From NCBI RefSeq assembly GCF_000310185.1, contig NZ_AMXD01000001.1, forward strand, positions 105,415 to 169,414: 64,000 nucleotides of DNA, given 5' to 3'. The DNA comes from Thauera aminoaromatica S2 (GTDB lineage: Bacteria; Pseudomonadota; Gammaproteobacteria; Burkholderiales; Rhodocyclaceae). This document shows positions 44,483-52,548 of this stretch, piece by piece. The position numbers and the translations under genes are program-made. Every line of letters begins with the position of its first letter. Within the stretch, counting starts at the first letter, position 1. The notes below the pieces were generated by a model, which made no database searches, had not been told where the DNA came from, and saw only the letters and a program-made list of their open reading frames with translations.

Positions 44483-45364
44483 TCAGCCGGGCTGGCGGCG
44501 GTAGCGCGCCAGGCGCACGTCCACCGTCATCGTCAGCGCGACGAGCGCCGCCGCGCGGGCGCGGCCTTCGGCGCTGGCGCGGTAGAGGTGGGGCGTCATC
44601 GCCAGCAGGTCGGCGATCTGGGCTGCGCCGTCGACGTGGATCTGGAAGCGCAGGGTGTCGCTGGCGAGGTGCGCGAAGCCCGGGGGCTCCGCGCGGCTGG
44701 CCGGGCGCTCGGGCTTGAGTGCGGGGTAGATGACTTCGCGCAGCTCGCGCAGGTGGTCCGGGCCGGCGTCGACCTGCAGCAGTTCGCCGCCGCGGCGCAG
44801 CACGCGCGCGAACTCGGGGTAGACCGGGAAGCCGAACATGCACAGCACGCGGTCGAGCGTGGCCGGCAGCACCGGCAGGCCGGCGTTGCTGCCGACGATC
44901 CAGGCGGTGGACGGATCGGCGCCGGCCCGGCTGCGGGCGTCCTGCAGATCGCGCTTAGCCGCCGCCTGCACCGCCCACTTCGAGATGTCGAGGCCGGCGA
45001 GCGCGAGCGTGCGCGCTTCCACCGCCGCCGCGGAGAGCTGGCGCAGGTAGTAGCCCTCGCCGCAGCCGGCGTCGAGGCAGGCGAGCGTCTGGCCGGGGGC
45101 CGCGCCCTCGAACACGGTGCGCGCTACCGCAGCGGCGATCGGCGCGTAATGCCCGGCCTCGAGGAAGCGCCGGCGCGCGGCGACCATCTCCTTGCTGTCG
45201 CCGGGGTCGCGCGAACGCTTGTTCTGCACCGGCAGCAGGTTCACATAGCCCTGGGCGGCGAGGTCGAAACAGTGCCCGTCCGCGCAGCGCAGGCTGCCGC
45301 CCTGGCGTTGCAGCGGCGCGCCGTCGAGCGGGCAGGCGAGGGCGGTGAAGGGAGTGGCGGGCAT
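44483..45364 (-). CDS. rlmA: RlmA-type 23S rRNA guanine-N1 methyltransferase
   Basis: 293 residues. The N-terminal zinc ribbon (ACPLDGAPLQRQGGSLRCADGHCFDLAAQGYVNLL) and the SAM motif (CLDAGCGEGYYLRQL) identify RlmA/RrmA, which modifies G745 (RlmA I) or G748 (RlmA II) of 23S rRNA; type I is expected in Gram-negatives. Start ATG 45364. It is divergent from the kinase fusion gene. Confidence 0.88.
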   Translation of the reverse strand: MPATPFTALACPLDGAPLQRQGGSLRCADGHCFDLAAQGYVNLLPVQNKRSRDPGDSKEMVAARRRFLEAGHYAPIAAAVARTVFEGAAPGQTLACLDAGCGEGYYLRQLSAAAVEARTLALAGLDISKWAVQAAAKRDLQDARSRAGADPSTAWIVGSNAGLPVLPATLDRVLCMFGFPVYPEFARVLRRGGELLQVDAGPDHLRELREVIYPALKPERPASRAEPPGFAHLASDTLRFQIHVDGAAQIADLLAMTPHLYRASAEGRARAAALVALTMTVDVRLARYRRQPG

Positions 45365-45483
45365 GGTCGGCGGTCGTCGATGGAGGCGGACGGGATGATA
45401 GGGGAGCCGACGTCGCGGCGGCGAGCGCTCCGGCTGCGCGCGTCCCGGGCTACCATCGGGCGGATGACCGAGGAGAGCTGCCG

Positions 45484-47091
45484 ATGCATGCATCCGAAAC
45501 CCTGCTGAACACGCTGCGCCGGCCCGGCGTGCTGCCCGGCTCGGAGGGCGGCGTCGAGCTGATCGAGACCCACATCTCCTGGGTGCTGCTCGCCGGCGAG
45601 CACGCCTGGAAGCTGAAGAAGCCGCTCGACCTCGGCTTCCTGGACTTTTCCACGCCGGCGCGCCGGCGCGAGGCCTGCGAGGCGGAGCTGCGGCTCAACC
45701 GCCGCACGGTGCCGGAGATCTACGAGGCGGTGGTGGCGGTGCGCGGCAGCCCCGAGGCGCCCCGCTTCGACGGTGGCGGCGAGCCCTTCGACTGGCTGCT
45801 GCGCATGCGCCGCTTCGACCAGTCCGGGCTGTTCTCGCGCCTGCTCGACGAGGGCAGGCTGGCGCCCGCGCTCTTCGATCGCCTCGCCCGCCATGTCGCC
45901 GCGTTCCACGCCGCCGCCGCGGTGGCGTTGCCGGGCGGGGCGTTCGGCGATGCGGCCGCGGTGCATGCGCCGGTGCGGCAGAACTTCGCGCAGATGCGCG
46001 AGCGCCTCGATCCCGCTGTCCATGCCGACCTGCTCGCGACGCTGGCCCGGGTGGAGGCCTGGGCCGAGGGGCAATACGCCGCGCTCGCGCCGGTGTTCGC
46101 GGCGCGCCTCGCCGAGGGGCGGGTGCGCGAATGCCATGGCGACCTGCACCTGGGCAACCTGGTCGCGCTCGACGGCGAGCCGCGCCTCTTCGACGCCATC
46201 GAGTTCAGCGCCGAGCTGCGCTGGACCGATGTCGTCGCCGACGTCGCCTTCCTGGTCATGGACCTGCAGGCGCGCGGGCGGGCCGAGCTGGGCTGGCGCT
46301 TCCTCAATGCCTGGCTGGAGCGCTGCGGCGACTACGCCGGCCTGCGCGTGCTGCCCTACTACCTCAGCTATCGCGCGATGGTGCGCGCCAAGATCGCCGC
46401 GATCCGCGCCAGCCAGCTCGACGGCGCCGCACGCAGCGAGAGCGTGGACGAATGCCGCCGCTACCTCGCGCTCGCCGAGGCGCAGAGGGCGCTGGGCGCG
46501 CCGGCCTTGCTGGTGGCCTGCGGCGTCGCGGGCGCGGGCAAGACCAGCCAGTCGCAGGCCCTGGTGGAGGCGGGCGGGGTGATCCGCGTGCGCGCCGACG
46601 TCGAGCGCAAGCGCCTCGCCGGCCTGGCGGCGGAGGCGACGAGCGGCTCCGGCCTCGGCGGCGGGCTATATACCCCGGAGGCCACCGCGCGCACCTATGC
46701 GCGCCTGGCCGAGCTGGCGCGCGTGGTGCTCGAGGCCGGGCGCCCGGTGCTGGTCGACGCCACCTTCCTGAAACGCGCCCAGCGCACGGCCTTCGCCGGG
46801 CTCGCGCAGGAGCTCGGCGTACCCTTCGCCATCCTCGCCTTCGATGCGCCGGAGGACGTCCTGCGCGCGCGCGTGCGCGCCCGCCTGGCCGCCGGCGGCG
46901 ACGCCTCGGAGGCCGACGAGGCGGTGCTCGAGGCGCAACTGCGCAGCCGCGAGGGCTTCGCTGCCGAGGAACTCGCGCGCGTCCTGCCGATCGATACCCG
47001 GTCAGTGCCGGATTGGCGCAGCCTGCTGCCGGCGCTGTCGCGGCTGTGGCCGGGCGCGCCCCGGATGGACAGCCGGCCCTCCACCCACTGA
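45484..47091 (+). CDS. Aminoglycoside-phosphotransferase-like / P-loop kinase fusion
   Basis: 535 residues. The N-terminal APH-type domain (about 20-330) holds the catalytic loop HGDLHLGN and a following D (DAIEFSAELRWTD); the C-terminal domain (about 345-520) has Walker A GVAGAGKTSQ and resembles an adenylylsulfate/zeta-toxin-like P-loop kinase. This bifunctional architecture is common in proteobacteria; the substrate is unknown. Start ATG 45484. The frame opens right after the rlmA divergence and no RBS is clear. Confidence 0.82.
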   Translation: MHASETLLNTLRRPGVLPGSEGGVELIETHISWVLLAGEHAWKLKKPLDLGFLDFSTPARRREACEAELRLNRRTVPEIYEAVVAVRGSPEAPRFDGGGEPFDWLLRMRRFDQSGLFSRLLDEGRLAPALFDRLARHVAAFHAAAAVALPGGAFGDAAAVHAPVRQNFAQMRERLDPAVHADLLATLARVEAWAEGQYAALAPVFAARLAEGRVRECHGDLHLGNLVALDGEPRLFDAIEFSAELRWTDVVADVAFLVMDLQARGRAELGWRFLNAWLERCGDYAGLRVLPYYLSYRAMVRAKIAAIRASQLDGAARSESVDECRRYLALAEAQRALGAPALLVACGVAGAGKTSQSQALVEAGGVIRVRADVERKRLAGLAAEATSGSGLGGGLYTPEATARTYARLAELARVVLEAGRPVLVDATFLKRAQRTAFAGLAQELGVPFAILAFDAPEDVLRARVRARLAAGGDASEADEAVLEAQLRSREGFAAEELARVLPIDTRSVPDWRSLLPALSRLWPGAPRMDSRPSTH

Positions 47092-47166
47092 ACGCGCCCC
47101 AGCCGCGCGACCGGCCCGCCTTTGCACGGCAGCCGGACAAGGCAACCCAGAGAACCCCTGTACCCG

Positions 47167-48258
47167 ATGGATACCCTCACCCACGCCCTCTCCGGCGCCC
47201 TCGTCGGCCGCATGCTGGCCTCGCGTCGGCCTGCTGCCGGCACCCGGGCGGCGAACGCAGCGCCGGTGCCGGTCTGGCAGATGGTGGTCGCCGGCACCGC
47301 GGCGGCGATCTTCCCCGACCTCGACTTCGTGCTCGGCTGGATCTCCGAGCTCACCTACCTGCGCGGCCACCGCGGCGTCACCCACTCGCTCATCCTGCTG
47401 CCGCTGTGGGGCGTGCTGATCGCCTGGCTGCTGGCGCGCTTCTGGCGGCGCGGCGGACGGGTGGCGGCGGGCTGGCGCAGCTTCTATCCGGTGGTGTGCG
47501 CGGCGATCTTCGTGCACATCCTCGGCGACCTCATCACCCAGTTCGGCACCATGATCCTGGCGCCCTTCTCCGACCACCGCTTCGGCTGGGGTACGAGCTT
47601 CATCATCGACCTGCCCTTCACCGGCATCCTCCTCGCCGGCCTGCTCGCGAGCGCGCTATGGCGCAGCAGCCGCGTGCCGGCGACGGCGGCGCTGGTCCTG
47701 CTCGCCGGCTGGGTGGGCGTGCAGGCGATGGGGCGCGCCGAGGCGATCGACGCCGCGCGCGCCTACGCCGCGGCCAAGGGCATCGCCGCGGTCGAGGTGG
47801 ACGCCGCGCCGCGCCCGGCCTCGCCCTTCAACTGGACCGCGATCGTGTTCGACGGCGAGCGCTACCACTACGCCCACCTCAACACCCGGCGCAGCGAACC
47901 GCTCCTCGCCACCGCGGAAGACAACTTCATCCGCCGCTTCTCCGCGCCCTACCTGCCGGTGGCGATGGCGCAGTGGGAGGTGCGCGAGCGCTTCGGCACC
48001 GGCAGCACGCGCGCGCTCGCCGAGCAGGTATGGAACGCGGAGGACTTCGCCTTCTACCGCTGGTTTGCGATGTTCCCGGTGCTCGACCACGCCGGCGAGG
48101 CGGGCGACGGCCAGGCATGCGCCAGCTTCAAGGACCTGCGCTTCCTCACCCCCGGGCGCGATGCGCAGCCCTTCATCTACGGCCTGTGCAACGCCGCTGG
48201 CGGCTGGCGCCTGTTCGAGCGCGAGGCGGGCGGGCTGCGCTGGATCGATCCGCGATGA
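47167..48258 (+). CDS. DUF457/YdjM-type membrane metal-dependent hydrolase
   Basis: 363 residues. Starts MDTLTHALSGALVGRML with the conserved THAL motif, followed by HRGVTHS and HILGDLITQFGT, the metal-ligand segments of membrane-bound LexA-binding/DUF457 hydrolases. Membrane helices lie about 30-180 and a soluble C-terminal domain follows. Function unknown; some relatives are phospholipid- or phosphatase-like. The stop overlaps the thioredoxin-like start (ATGA), so they form an operon. Confidence 0.85.
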   Translation: MDTLTHALSGALVGRMLASRRPAAGTRAANAAPVPVWQMVVAGTAAAIFPDLDFVLGWISELTYLRGHRGVTHSLILLPLWGVLIAWLLARFWRRGGRVAAGWRSFYPVVCAAIFVHILGDLITQFGTMILAPFSDHRFGWGTSFIIDLPFTGILLAGLLASALWRSSRVPATAALVLLAGWVGVQAMGRAEAIDAARAYAAAKGIAAVEVDAAPRPASPFNWTAIVFDGERYHYAHLNTRRSEPLLATAEDNFIRRFSAPYLPVAMAQWEVRERFGTGSTRALAEQVWNAEDFAFYRWFAMFPVLDHAGEAGDGQACASFKDLRFLTPGRDAQPFIYGLCNAAGGWRLFEREAGGLRWIDPR

Positions 48259-48887
48259 CGAAGCCGACCGACGACATGGGAGATTCACGACCTGCGCCGG
48301 CGCCGCATGCGGAAGCGGAGGGCGCCGGCGCACGCTCGCCCGCGAACGCCGAGTGCGAAACGGCCGAGCCCGTCCGCAAGCCACCGCGCTGGCGGCGTTG
48401 GGGCGTGGAGATCGGCATCTTCGTCGTCATCTTTTTCGCGGTGCAGGCCTGGATGGCGCGCGACGTCCCGGCCGGCCTCGCGCCGGATTTCGCCACCGTC
48501 GCCGCCGACGGCCGCGGGCTCAGCCTCGCCGAATGGCGCGCCGCGCATCCGGGCAAGGCGGTCGGGGTGTATTTCTGGGCCGACTGGTGCCCGATCTGCA
48601 CTGCACAGCAGGGCACGATCGATGGCGTGCAGGCGGACCACCCGGTGCTCACCGTCGCCATGCAGTCGGGCGGCGCGGCGGAGGTGACAGGCGTGCTCGC
48701 CGAGCGCGGCCTGGCCTGGACCACCGCCATCGACGCCGACGGCCGCATTGCCGAGGCCTACGGCCTGCGCGGCGTGCCGGCCTTCGTCATCGTCGACCCG
48801 GCCGGCAAGATCCGCTCGGTGTCGCTCGGCTACGCCACCGGCTGGGGCTTGCGCGCACGGCTGTGGTGGGCGGGTCTCCAGAGCTGA
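48255..48887 (+). CDS. Membrane-anchored thioredoxin-like protein
   Basis: 210 residues. A polar N-terminus, one membrane helix (GVEIGIFVVIFFAVQAWMA, about 49-67) and a periplasmic thioredoxin fold with the WADWCPIC redox motif near 115 and a cis-Pro in RGVPAF. The order resembles ScsD, a suppressor of copper sensitivity component, or TlpA-like proteins. The ATG overlaps the stop of the upstream hydrolase (ATGA). Confidence 0.87.
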   Translation: MTKPTDDMGDSRPAPAPHAEAEGAGARSPANAECETAEPVRKPPRWRRWGVEIGIFVVIFFAVQAWMARDVPAGLAPDFATVAADGRGLSLAEWRAAHPGKAVGVYFWADWCPICTAQQGTIDGVQADHPVLTVAMQSGGAAEVTGVLAERGLAWTTAIDADGRIAEAYGLRGVPAFVIVDPAGKIRSVSLGYATGWGLRARLWWAGLQS

Positions 48888-48889
48888 AT

Positions 48890-48935
48890 GTTGTTGTCTT
48901 TGACAACATCCTTTGATGTTGTCAATATGTCCAAC
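48890..48935. promoter_or_regulatory. Operator array of the TumE/TumA-type pair
   Basis: Three copies of TGTTGTC occur in alternating orientation (48892-48898 forward, 48902-48908 reverse, 48917-48923 forward). GACAACATC and GATGTTGTC (48902-48910 and 48915-48923) form a perfect 9-bp inverted repeat with a 4-nt spacer, and a fourth weaker CAACAT copy follows at 48932. This is the likely autoregulatory operator of the toxin-antitoxin unit. Confidence 0.65.
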
Positions 48936-49232
48936 ATGAAAGCGACTCCCTTGATCCGCCGTCGGGTCGTGCTCGCGCCGGATGCTTTTGCAGAGATCGC
49001 CGTGTGGCGGGTTCCGGAGCCGGTGCCGCCTTCCGGGCATCCGTTCAAGTACCGCCTGGCCTACGTGGTCGGTGGCGAGTGTGGTCTGCGCTACGACAAC
49101 GAGCGTGGCAAGGGCGATTACCGACATTACGGCGACACGGAAGCGGAATACGTCTTTTCCGATCCGGATCAACTCACCCGTGACTTCGGAGCGGACATTG
49201 CGAGGTGGAACCATGAACACGGTCGTTCTTGA
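48927..49232 (+). CDS. tumE: TumE-type toxin (DUF6516)
   Basis: 101 residues from ATG 48927; the frame is open to 48888 but that start falls in the operator. The pattern (RLAYVVGGECGLRYDNERGKGDYRHYG, YVFSDPDQLTRDFGADI) matches TumE-type toxins of the DUF6516 family. Such proteins are thought to act on nucleic acid or ribosomes; the catalytic mechanism is not clear from sequence. The gene overlaps the antitoxin start by 20 bp. No good RBS; ATG 48936 is an alternative start. Confidence 0.75.
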   Translation: MSNMKATPLIRRRVVLAPDAFAEIAVWRVPEPVPPSGHPFKYRLAYVVGGECGLRYDNERGKGDYRHYGDTEAEYVFSDPDQLTRDFGADIARWNHEHGRS

Positions 49233-49560
49233 AGTGCGCAGCCTGACGGACACGCTGGCGGACGCCGCGCGGGCAATGAAAACCGGGCGGGGTGACGCTC
49301 AGGTGCGGATCGCCTTCGCGACACCCGAACTGCTCTGGAAAGTCTTGAGCGCCAAGCGCTGGGAGTTGCTGAAGGCCTTGTGTGCGGCGGGTCCGGTGTC
49401 GATCCGCGAGGCCGCGCGCCGGGTCGGGCGCGACGTCAAGGCGGTGCATGGTGACGTCACCGCCCTGCTCGATGCCGGCGTGCTGTTGCGCACTGAAGAT
49501 GGGCGGATCGAGTTTCCGTTCGATGCCGTGAAGGTCGAGTTTCTGCTGCAGGCGGCCTGA
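49213..49560 (+). CDS. tumA: TumA-type HTH antitoxin
   Basis: 115 residues. A helical N-terminus (SLTDTLADAARAMKTGRGD) and a winged HTH (about 55-105; PVSIREAARRVGRDVKAVHGDVTALLDAGVLLRTEDG), as in the MarR-like antitoxins paired with TumE toxins. It likely binds the array upstream of the toxin gene. Toxin-first gene order and the 20-bp overlap are normal for this pair. Confidence 0.78.
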   Translation: MNTVVLEVRSLTDTLADAARAMKTGRGDAQVRIAFATPELLWKVLSAKRWELLKALCAAGPVSIREAARRVGRDVKAVHGDVTALLDAGVLLRTEDGRIEFPFDAVKVEFLLQAA

Positions 49561-49572
49561 GGAGCAAACGGC

Positions 49573-50553
49573 ATGGGCGCACCCGGACTGATCGCAGCCT
49601 TCACCGCCGGCGCCGCCACGCTCGCCGGCGGGCGGGCGCTGGTGCATTGGGGGATCCGCAAGGGCCTGGCGGCGCCGCGGGTGCCGCATCACACCGATCC
49701 GGGCGCGCTCGGGCTGGCGTTCGAGACGCTGCGCATCGGCACCGAGCATGGGAAGTCGCTGCATGCGTGGTTCATTCCGGCGCCGGGGAGCGCCTGTGAT
49801 GGATCGGACCACGCTGCAAGCCCGGGCGCGGACCTTGCGGACGGCGAGCGCGATGACGCTCGTGCCGAGTTCGAATCCGCACCGGCCGTGGTGGTGATGC
49901 ACGGCTGGGGCGGCAATGCGGCGCTGATGCTGCCGCTCGCCCGCCCGCTGCACGAGGCCGGCTACGCGATGCTGTTCGTCGACGCGCGCTGCCACGGCGC
50001 AAGCGACGACGACAGCTTCGCCTCGCTGCCGCGCTTTGCCGAGGACGCCGAGCACGCCTTCGCGTGGCTGGCGGCGCAGCCCGGGGTGGATCCGGCGCGC
50101 ATCGCGCTGCTCGGCCATTCGGTCGGGGCGGGCGCGGTGCTGTTCGCGGCCTCGCGCAGGCCGCAGGTGGCGGCGGTGGTGAGCGTGGCGGCGTTCTCGC
50201 ATCCGGCGGCGATGATGCGGCGCTGGCTGGCGGGCAAGCGCATCCCCGAGAAGCCGTTGGGGCGCTACATCCTCGACTACGTGCAGAAGACGATCGGCCA
50301 CCGCTTCGACGACATCGCGCCGGTGAACACCATCGCCCGCATTCGCCGCCCGGTGCTGCTGGTGCATGGCGCGGACGACGAGGTGGTGCCGATCGACGAG
50401 GCCATGCAGATCTACGCGATGCGTGGCGATACGCCGGTCGAGCTGATGACGTTGTCGGGCGACCACGAATCCTTCGTCGACCTCGAGCACCACGTCGGGC
50501 GGCTGGTGGAGTTCCTCGGGCGGGTGCTCGCGCAGGGCGGTGCGCGGGAATAG
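49573..50553 (+). CDS. Alpha/beta hydrolase
   Basis: 326 residues. A hydrophobic start (LIAAFTAGAATLAGGRALVHW, possibly membrane-anchoring) and an alpha/beta-hydrolase fold: oxyanion HGWGG, nucleophile Ser in GHSVGAG (about 184), Asp in HGADDEVVP and His in SGDHESF. Substrate unknown. It lies 12 bp after the antitoxin stop and may be in the same transcript, though functionally unrelated. Confidence 0.88.
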   Translation: MGAPGLIAAFTAGAATLAGGRALVHWGIRKGLAAPRVPHHTDPGALGLAFETLRIGTEHGKSLHAWFIPAPGSACDGSDHAASPGADLADGERDDARAEFESAPAVVVMHGWGGNAALMLPLARPLHEAGYAMLFVDARCHGASDDDSFASLPRFAEDAEHAFAWLAAQPGVDPARIALLGHSVGAGAVLFAASRRPQVAAVVSVAAFSHPAAMMRRWLAGKRIPEKPLGRYILDYVQKTIGHRFDDIAPVNTIARIRRPVLLVHGADDEVVPIDEAMQIYAMRGDTPVELMTLSGDHESFVDLEHHVGRLVEFLGRVLAQGGARE

Positions 50554-50577
50554 CGGCACGCGCGGGTTTCGAGCGCT

Positions 50578-50656
50578 GCGATCGCGACTTGCGTCGCTCC
50601 TACAGGGGAGCCCTGGGCGTGGCGGTTTTTGTAGGAGCGACGCAAGTCGCGATCGC
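50578..50656. repeat. REP-type palindrome (copy 1)
   Basis: Perfect 27-bp inverted repeat (50578-50604 with 50630-50656; arms starting GCGATCGCGACTTGCGTCG and ending CTCCTACA) with a 25-nt spacer ending in a T-run. A second copy with the same arm lies at 61202; it is a genome-dispersed REP-like element and may also act as a terminator after the hydrolase. Confidence 0.85.
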
Positions 50657-50951
50657 GGCGGTCAATGAACCGCCGCGCGCATGGCGAGTGCCCGACGCCC
50701 CCTCCCGACGCCCATCCGACGCCGCTCCCCCGACGCCCCTGGCTGCGCCACGCAAGTCGCAATTGTGGCCTTGAAACGAAGCGCCGCCCCCGGCCGCGTC
50801 CCGCGCCCGAAGCCCACGCTCGATCGGCCCGCCGTCTCCGCGCTGGCCGTGGGGGCCTCCGGTTTGTAGAATCGACCCTCCTTCCCATCCTCCGGAGGCC
50901 CGCACCGTGTGCCGCGCAGCCGGAAAAACAAGCACAATACGGAGACGCCTC

Positions 50952-51983
50952 ATGCAGAAACGCCGCTTCACCGCCCTCATCGCCGGCCTGTTCGCCTCGA
51001 CCGCGCTCGGTTTCTCGATGCCGGCCACGGCCCAGCAGTACAAGGACGAGTACAAGCTCTCCACGGTGCTCGGCGAGGCCTTCCCGTGGGGCTGGGGCGC
51101 CAAGCGCTGGGCCGACCTGGTCGCAGAGAAGACCGAAGGCCGCATCAAGATCAAGGTGTATCCGGGCACTTCGCTGGTGTCGGGCGACCAGACCAAGGAA
51201 TTCACCGCGCTGCGCCAGGGCATCATCGACATGGCGGTCGGCTCCACGATCAACTGGTCGCCGCAGGTCAAGGAGCTCAACCTGTTCGCGCTGCCCTTCC
51301 TGATGCCCGACCACAAGGCGATCGACGCGCTCACCCAGGGCCGCGTCGGCAAGAAGATGTTCGACATCCTCGCCGAGCGCGACGTGGTGCCGCTGGCCTG
51401 GGGCGAGAACGGTTTCCGCGAGGTCTCCAACTCGAAGAAGCCGATCCGCACGCCCGAGGACGTCAAGGGCATGAAGATGCGCGTGGTCGGTTCCCCGCTC
51501 TTCCTCGCCACCTTCAACGCGCTCGGCGCCAACCCGACGCAGATGAGCTGGGCCGACGCCCAGCCGGCGATGGCGACCGGCGCGGTCGACGGCCAGGAGA
51601 ACCCGCTCGCGGTGTTCAACGCCGCCAAGCTGCACACCGTGGGGCAGAAGAACCTGACCCTGTGGGGCTACGTCGCCGACCCGCTGATCTTCGTGGTGAA
51701 CAAGTCCGTGTGGAACTCGTGGTCCGAGGCCGACCGCAAGGCCGTGTCCGAGGCCGCGCAGCAGGCTGCGAAGGAAGAGATCGCGCGCGCGCGCGCCGGC
51801 ATCTCGGCGGCCGACGACGCGCTGCTGAAGGAGATCGAGGCCAACGGCGTGGCCGTGGTGCGCCTGACCGATGCCGAGCGCGACGCCTTCCGCCAGGCCA
51901 CCGCGGGCGTGTACAAGGAGTGGGCCGAGAAGATCGGCGCCGACCTCGTCAAGCAGGCCGAGGAAGACATCGCCAAGCGCTGA
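50952..51983 (+). CDS. dctP: TRAP transporter solute-binding protein DctP
   Basis: 343 residues with signal peptide (LIAGLFASTALGFSMPATAQ). The fold is that of DctP/TAXI-like periplasmic binders, with the ligand-binding Arg region (KMRVVGSPLFLATFNALGANPTQM) and TPED-like loop. Substrates of the family are C4-dicarboxylates or related acids; which one cannot be said. Start ATG 50952, RBS GGAGACG. A strong terminator separates it from dctQ. Confidence 0.92.
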   Translation: MQKRRFTALIAGLFASTALGFSMPATAQQYKDEYKLSTVLGEAFPWGWGAKRWADLVAEKTEGRIKIKVYPGTSLVSGDQTKEFTALRQGIIDMAVGSTINWSPQVKELNLFALPFLMPDHKAIDALTQGRVGKKMFDILAERDVVPLAWGENGFREVSNSKKPIRTPEDVKGMKMRVVGSPLFLATFNALGANPTQMSWADAQPAMATGAVDGQENPLAVFNAAKLHTVGQKNLTLWGYVADPLIFVVNKSVWNSWSEADRKAVSEAAQQAAKEEIARARAGISAADDALLKEIEANGVAVVRLTDAERDAFRQATAGVYKEWAEKIGADLVKQAEEDIAKR

Positions 51984-52002
51984 TCCGCACCCGCAGTGCG
52001 CG

Positions 52003-52040
52003 GGCCGGACAGTACCGAAGTCGGGCTGTCCGGCCTTTTT
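52003..52040 (+). terminator. Terminator between dctP and dctQ
   Basis: GGCCGGACAG (52003-52012) pairs perfectly with CTGTCCGGCC (52026-52035) around a 13-nt loop, followed by TTTTT. It lies 20 bp after the dctP stop and 23 bp before dctQ. It would reduce dctQM transcription relative to dctP. Confidence 0.9.
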
Positions 52041-52062
52041 CCATTGAAGGCACCCTGAACCC

Positions 52063-52548
52063 ATGAATATCGAATCACCCCCGCACGACGCCGAATCCCC
52101 CGCCTCCTACACGATCGAGCAGATCCTCTCCGGCACCGTCATGGGGCTGATCGTGCTGATCACCTTCGGCAACGTGCTGGCGCGCTACTTCACCTCGCAG
52201 TCCTTCGCTGCGACCGAGGAGTTCTCGATCGCGCTGCTGATCGTGCTGTCCTTCCTGGGTTCCTCGGCCGCCTTCGCCTTCGATCGCCACATCCGCGTCG
52301 ATTTCTTCGTCCGCAAGCTGCCACCGGGCTTGCGCGCGTTCGCCGACTGGCTGTCGTTCGCGGTCACCGCCAGCCTGTTCGCCTTCATCGCCTTCTACGC
52401 CGGCAAGCTCACCTGGGACCAGTACCGGTTTGAAGAAACCTCGCCCGCGCTGGGCGTGCCGCAGTGGTGGTACACGGTGTGGATGCCGGTGCTGGCGGCG
52501 GCGCTGGTGCTGCGCCTGGTGCTGACCCGGGTGCGGGGGCGGGCATGA
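52063..52548 (+). CDS. dctQ: TRAP transporter small permease DctQ
   Basis: 161 residues with four membrane helices (LSGTVMGLIVLITFGNVLARYF, IALLIVLSFLGSSAAFAF, ADWLSFAVTASLFAFIAFYAG, WMPVLAAALVLRL), the usual DctQ topology. It bridges DctP and DctM. Start ATG 52063 soon after the terminator; the stop overlaps the dctM start (ATGA). Confidence 0.9.
   Translation: MNIESPPHDAESPASYTIEQILSGTVMGLIVLITFGNVLARYFTSQSFAATEEFSIALLIVLSFLGSSAAFAFDRHIRVDFFVRKLPPGLRAFADWLSFAVTASLFAFIAFYAGKLTWDQYRFEETSPALGVPQWWYTVWMPVLAAALVLRLVLTRVRGRA

Noticed and set aside
42501..44843. Flavocytochrome frame open to 44843
   Set aside because: The frame runs through the PepSY gene and upstream; the flavocytochrome has a good start at 43838 with RBS and membrane helix, so the longer version is not real.
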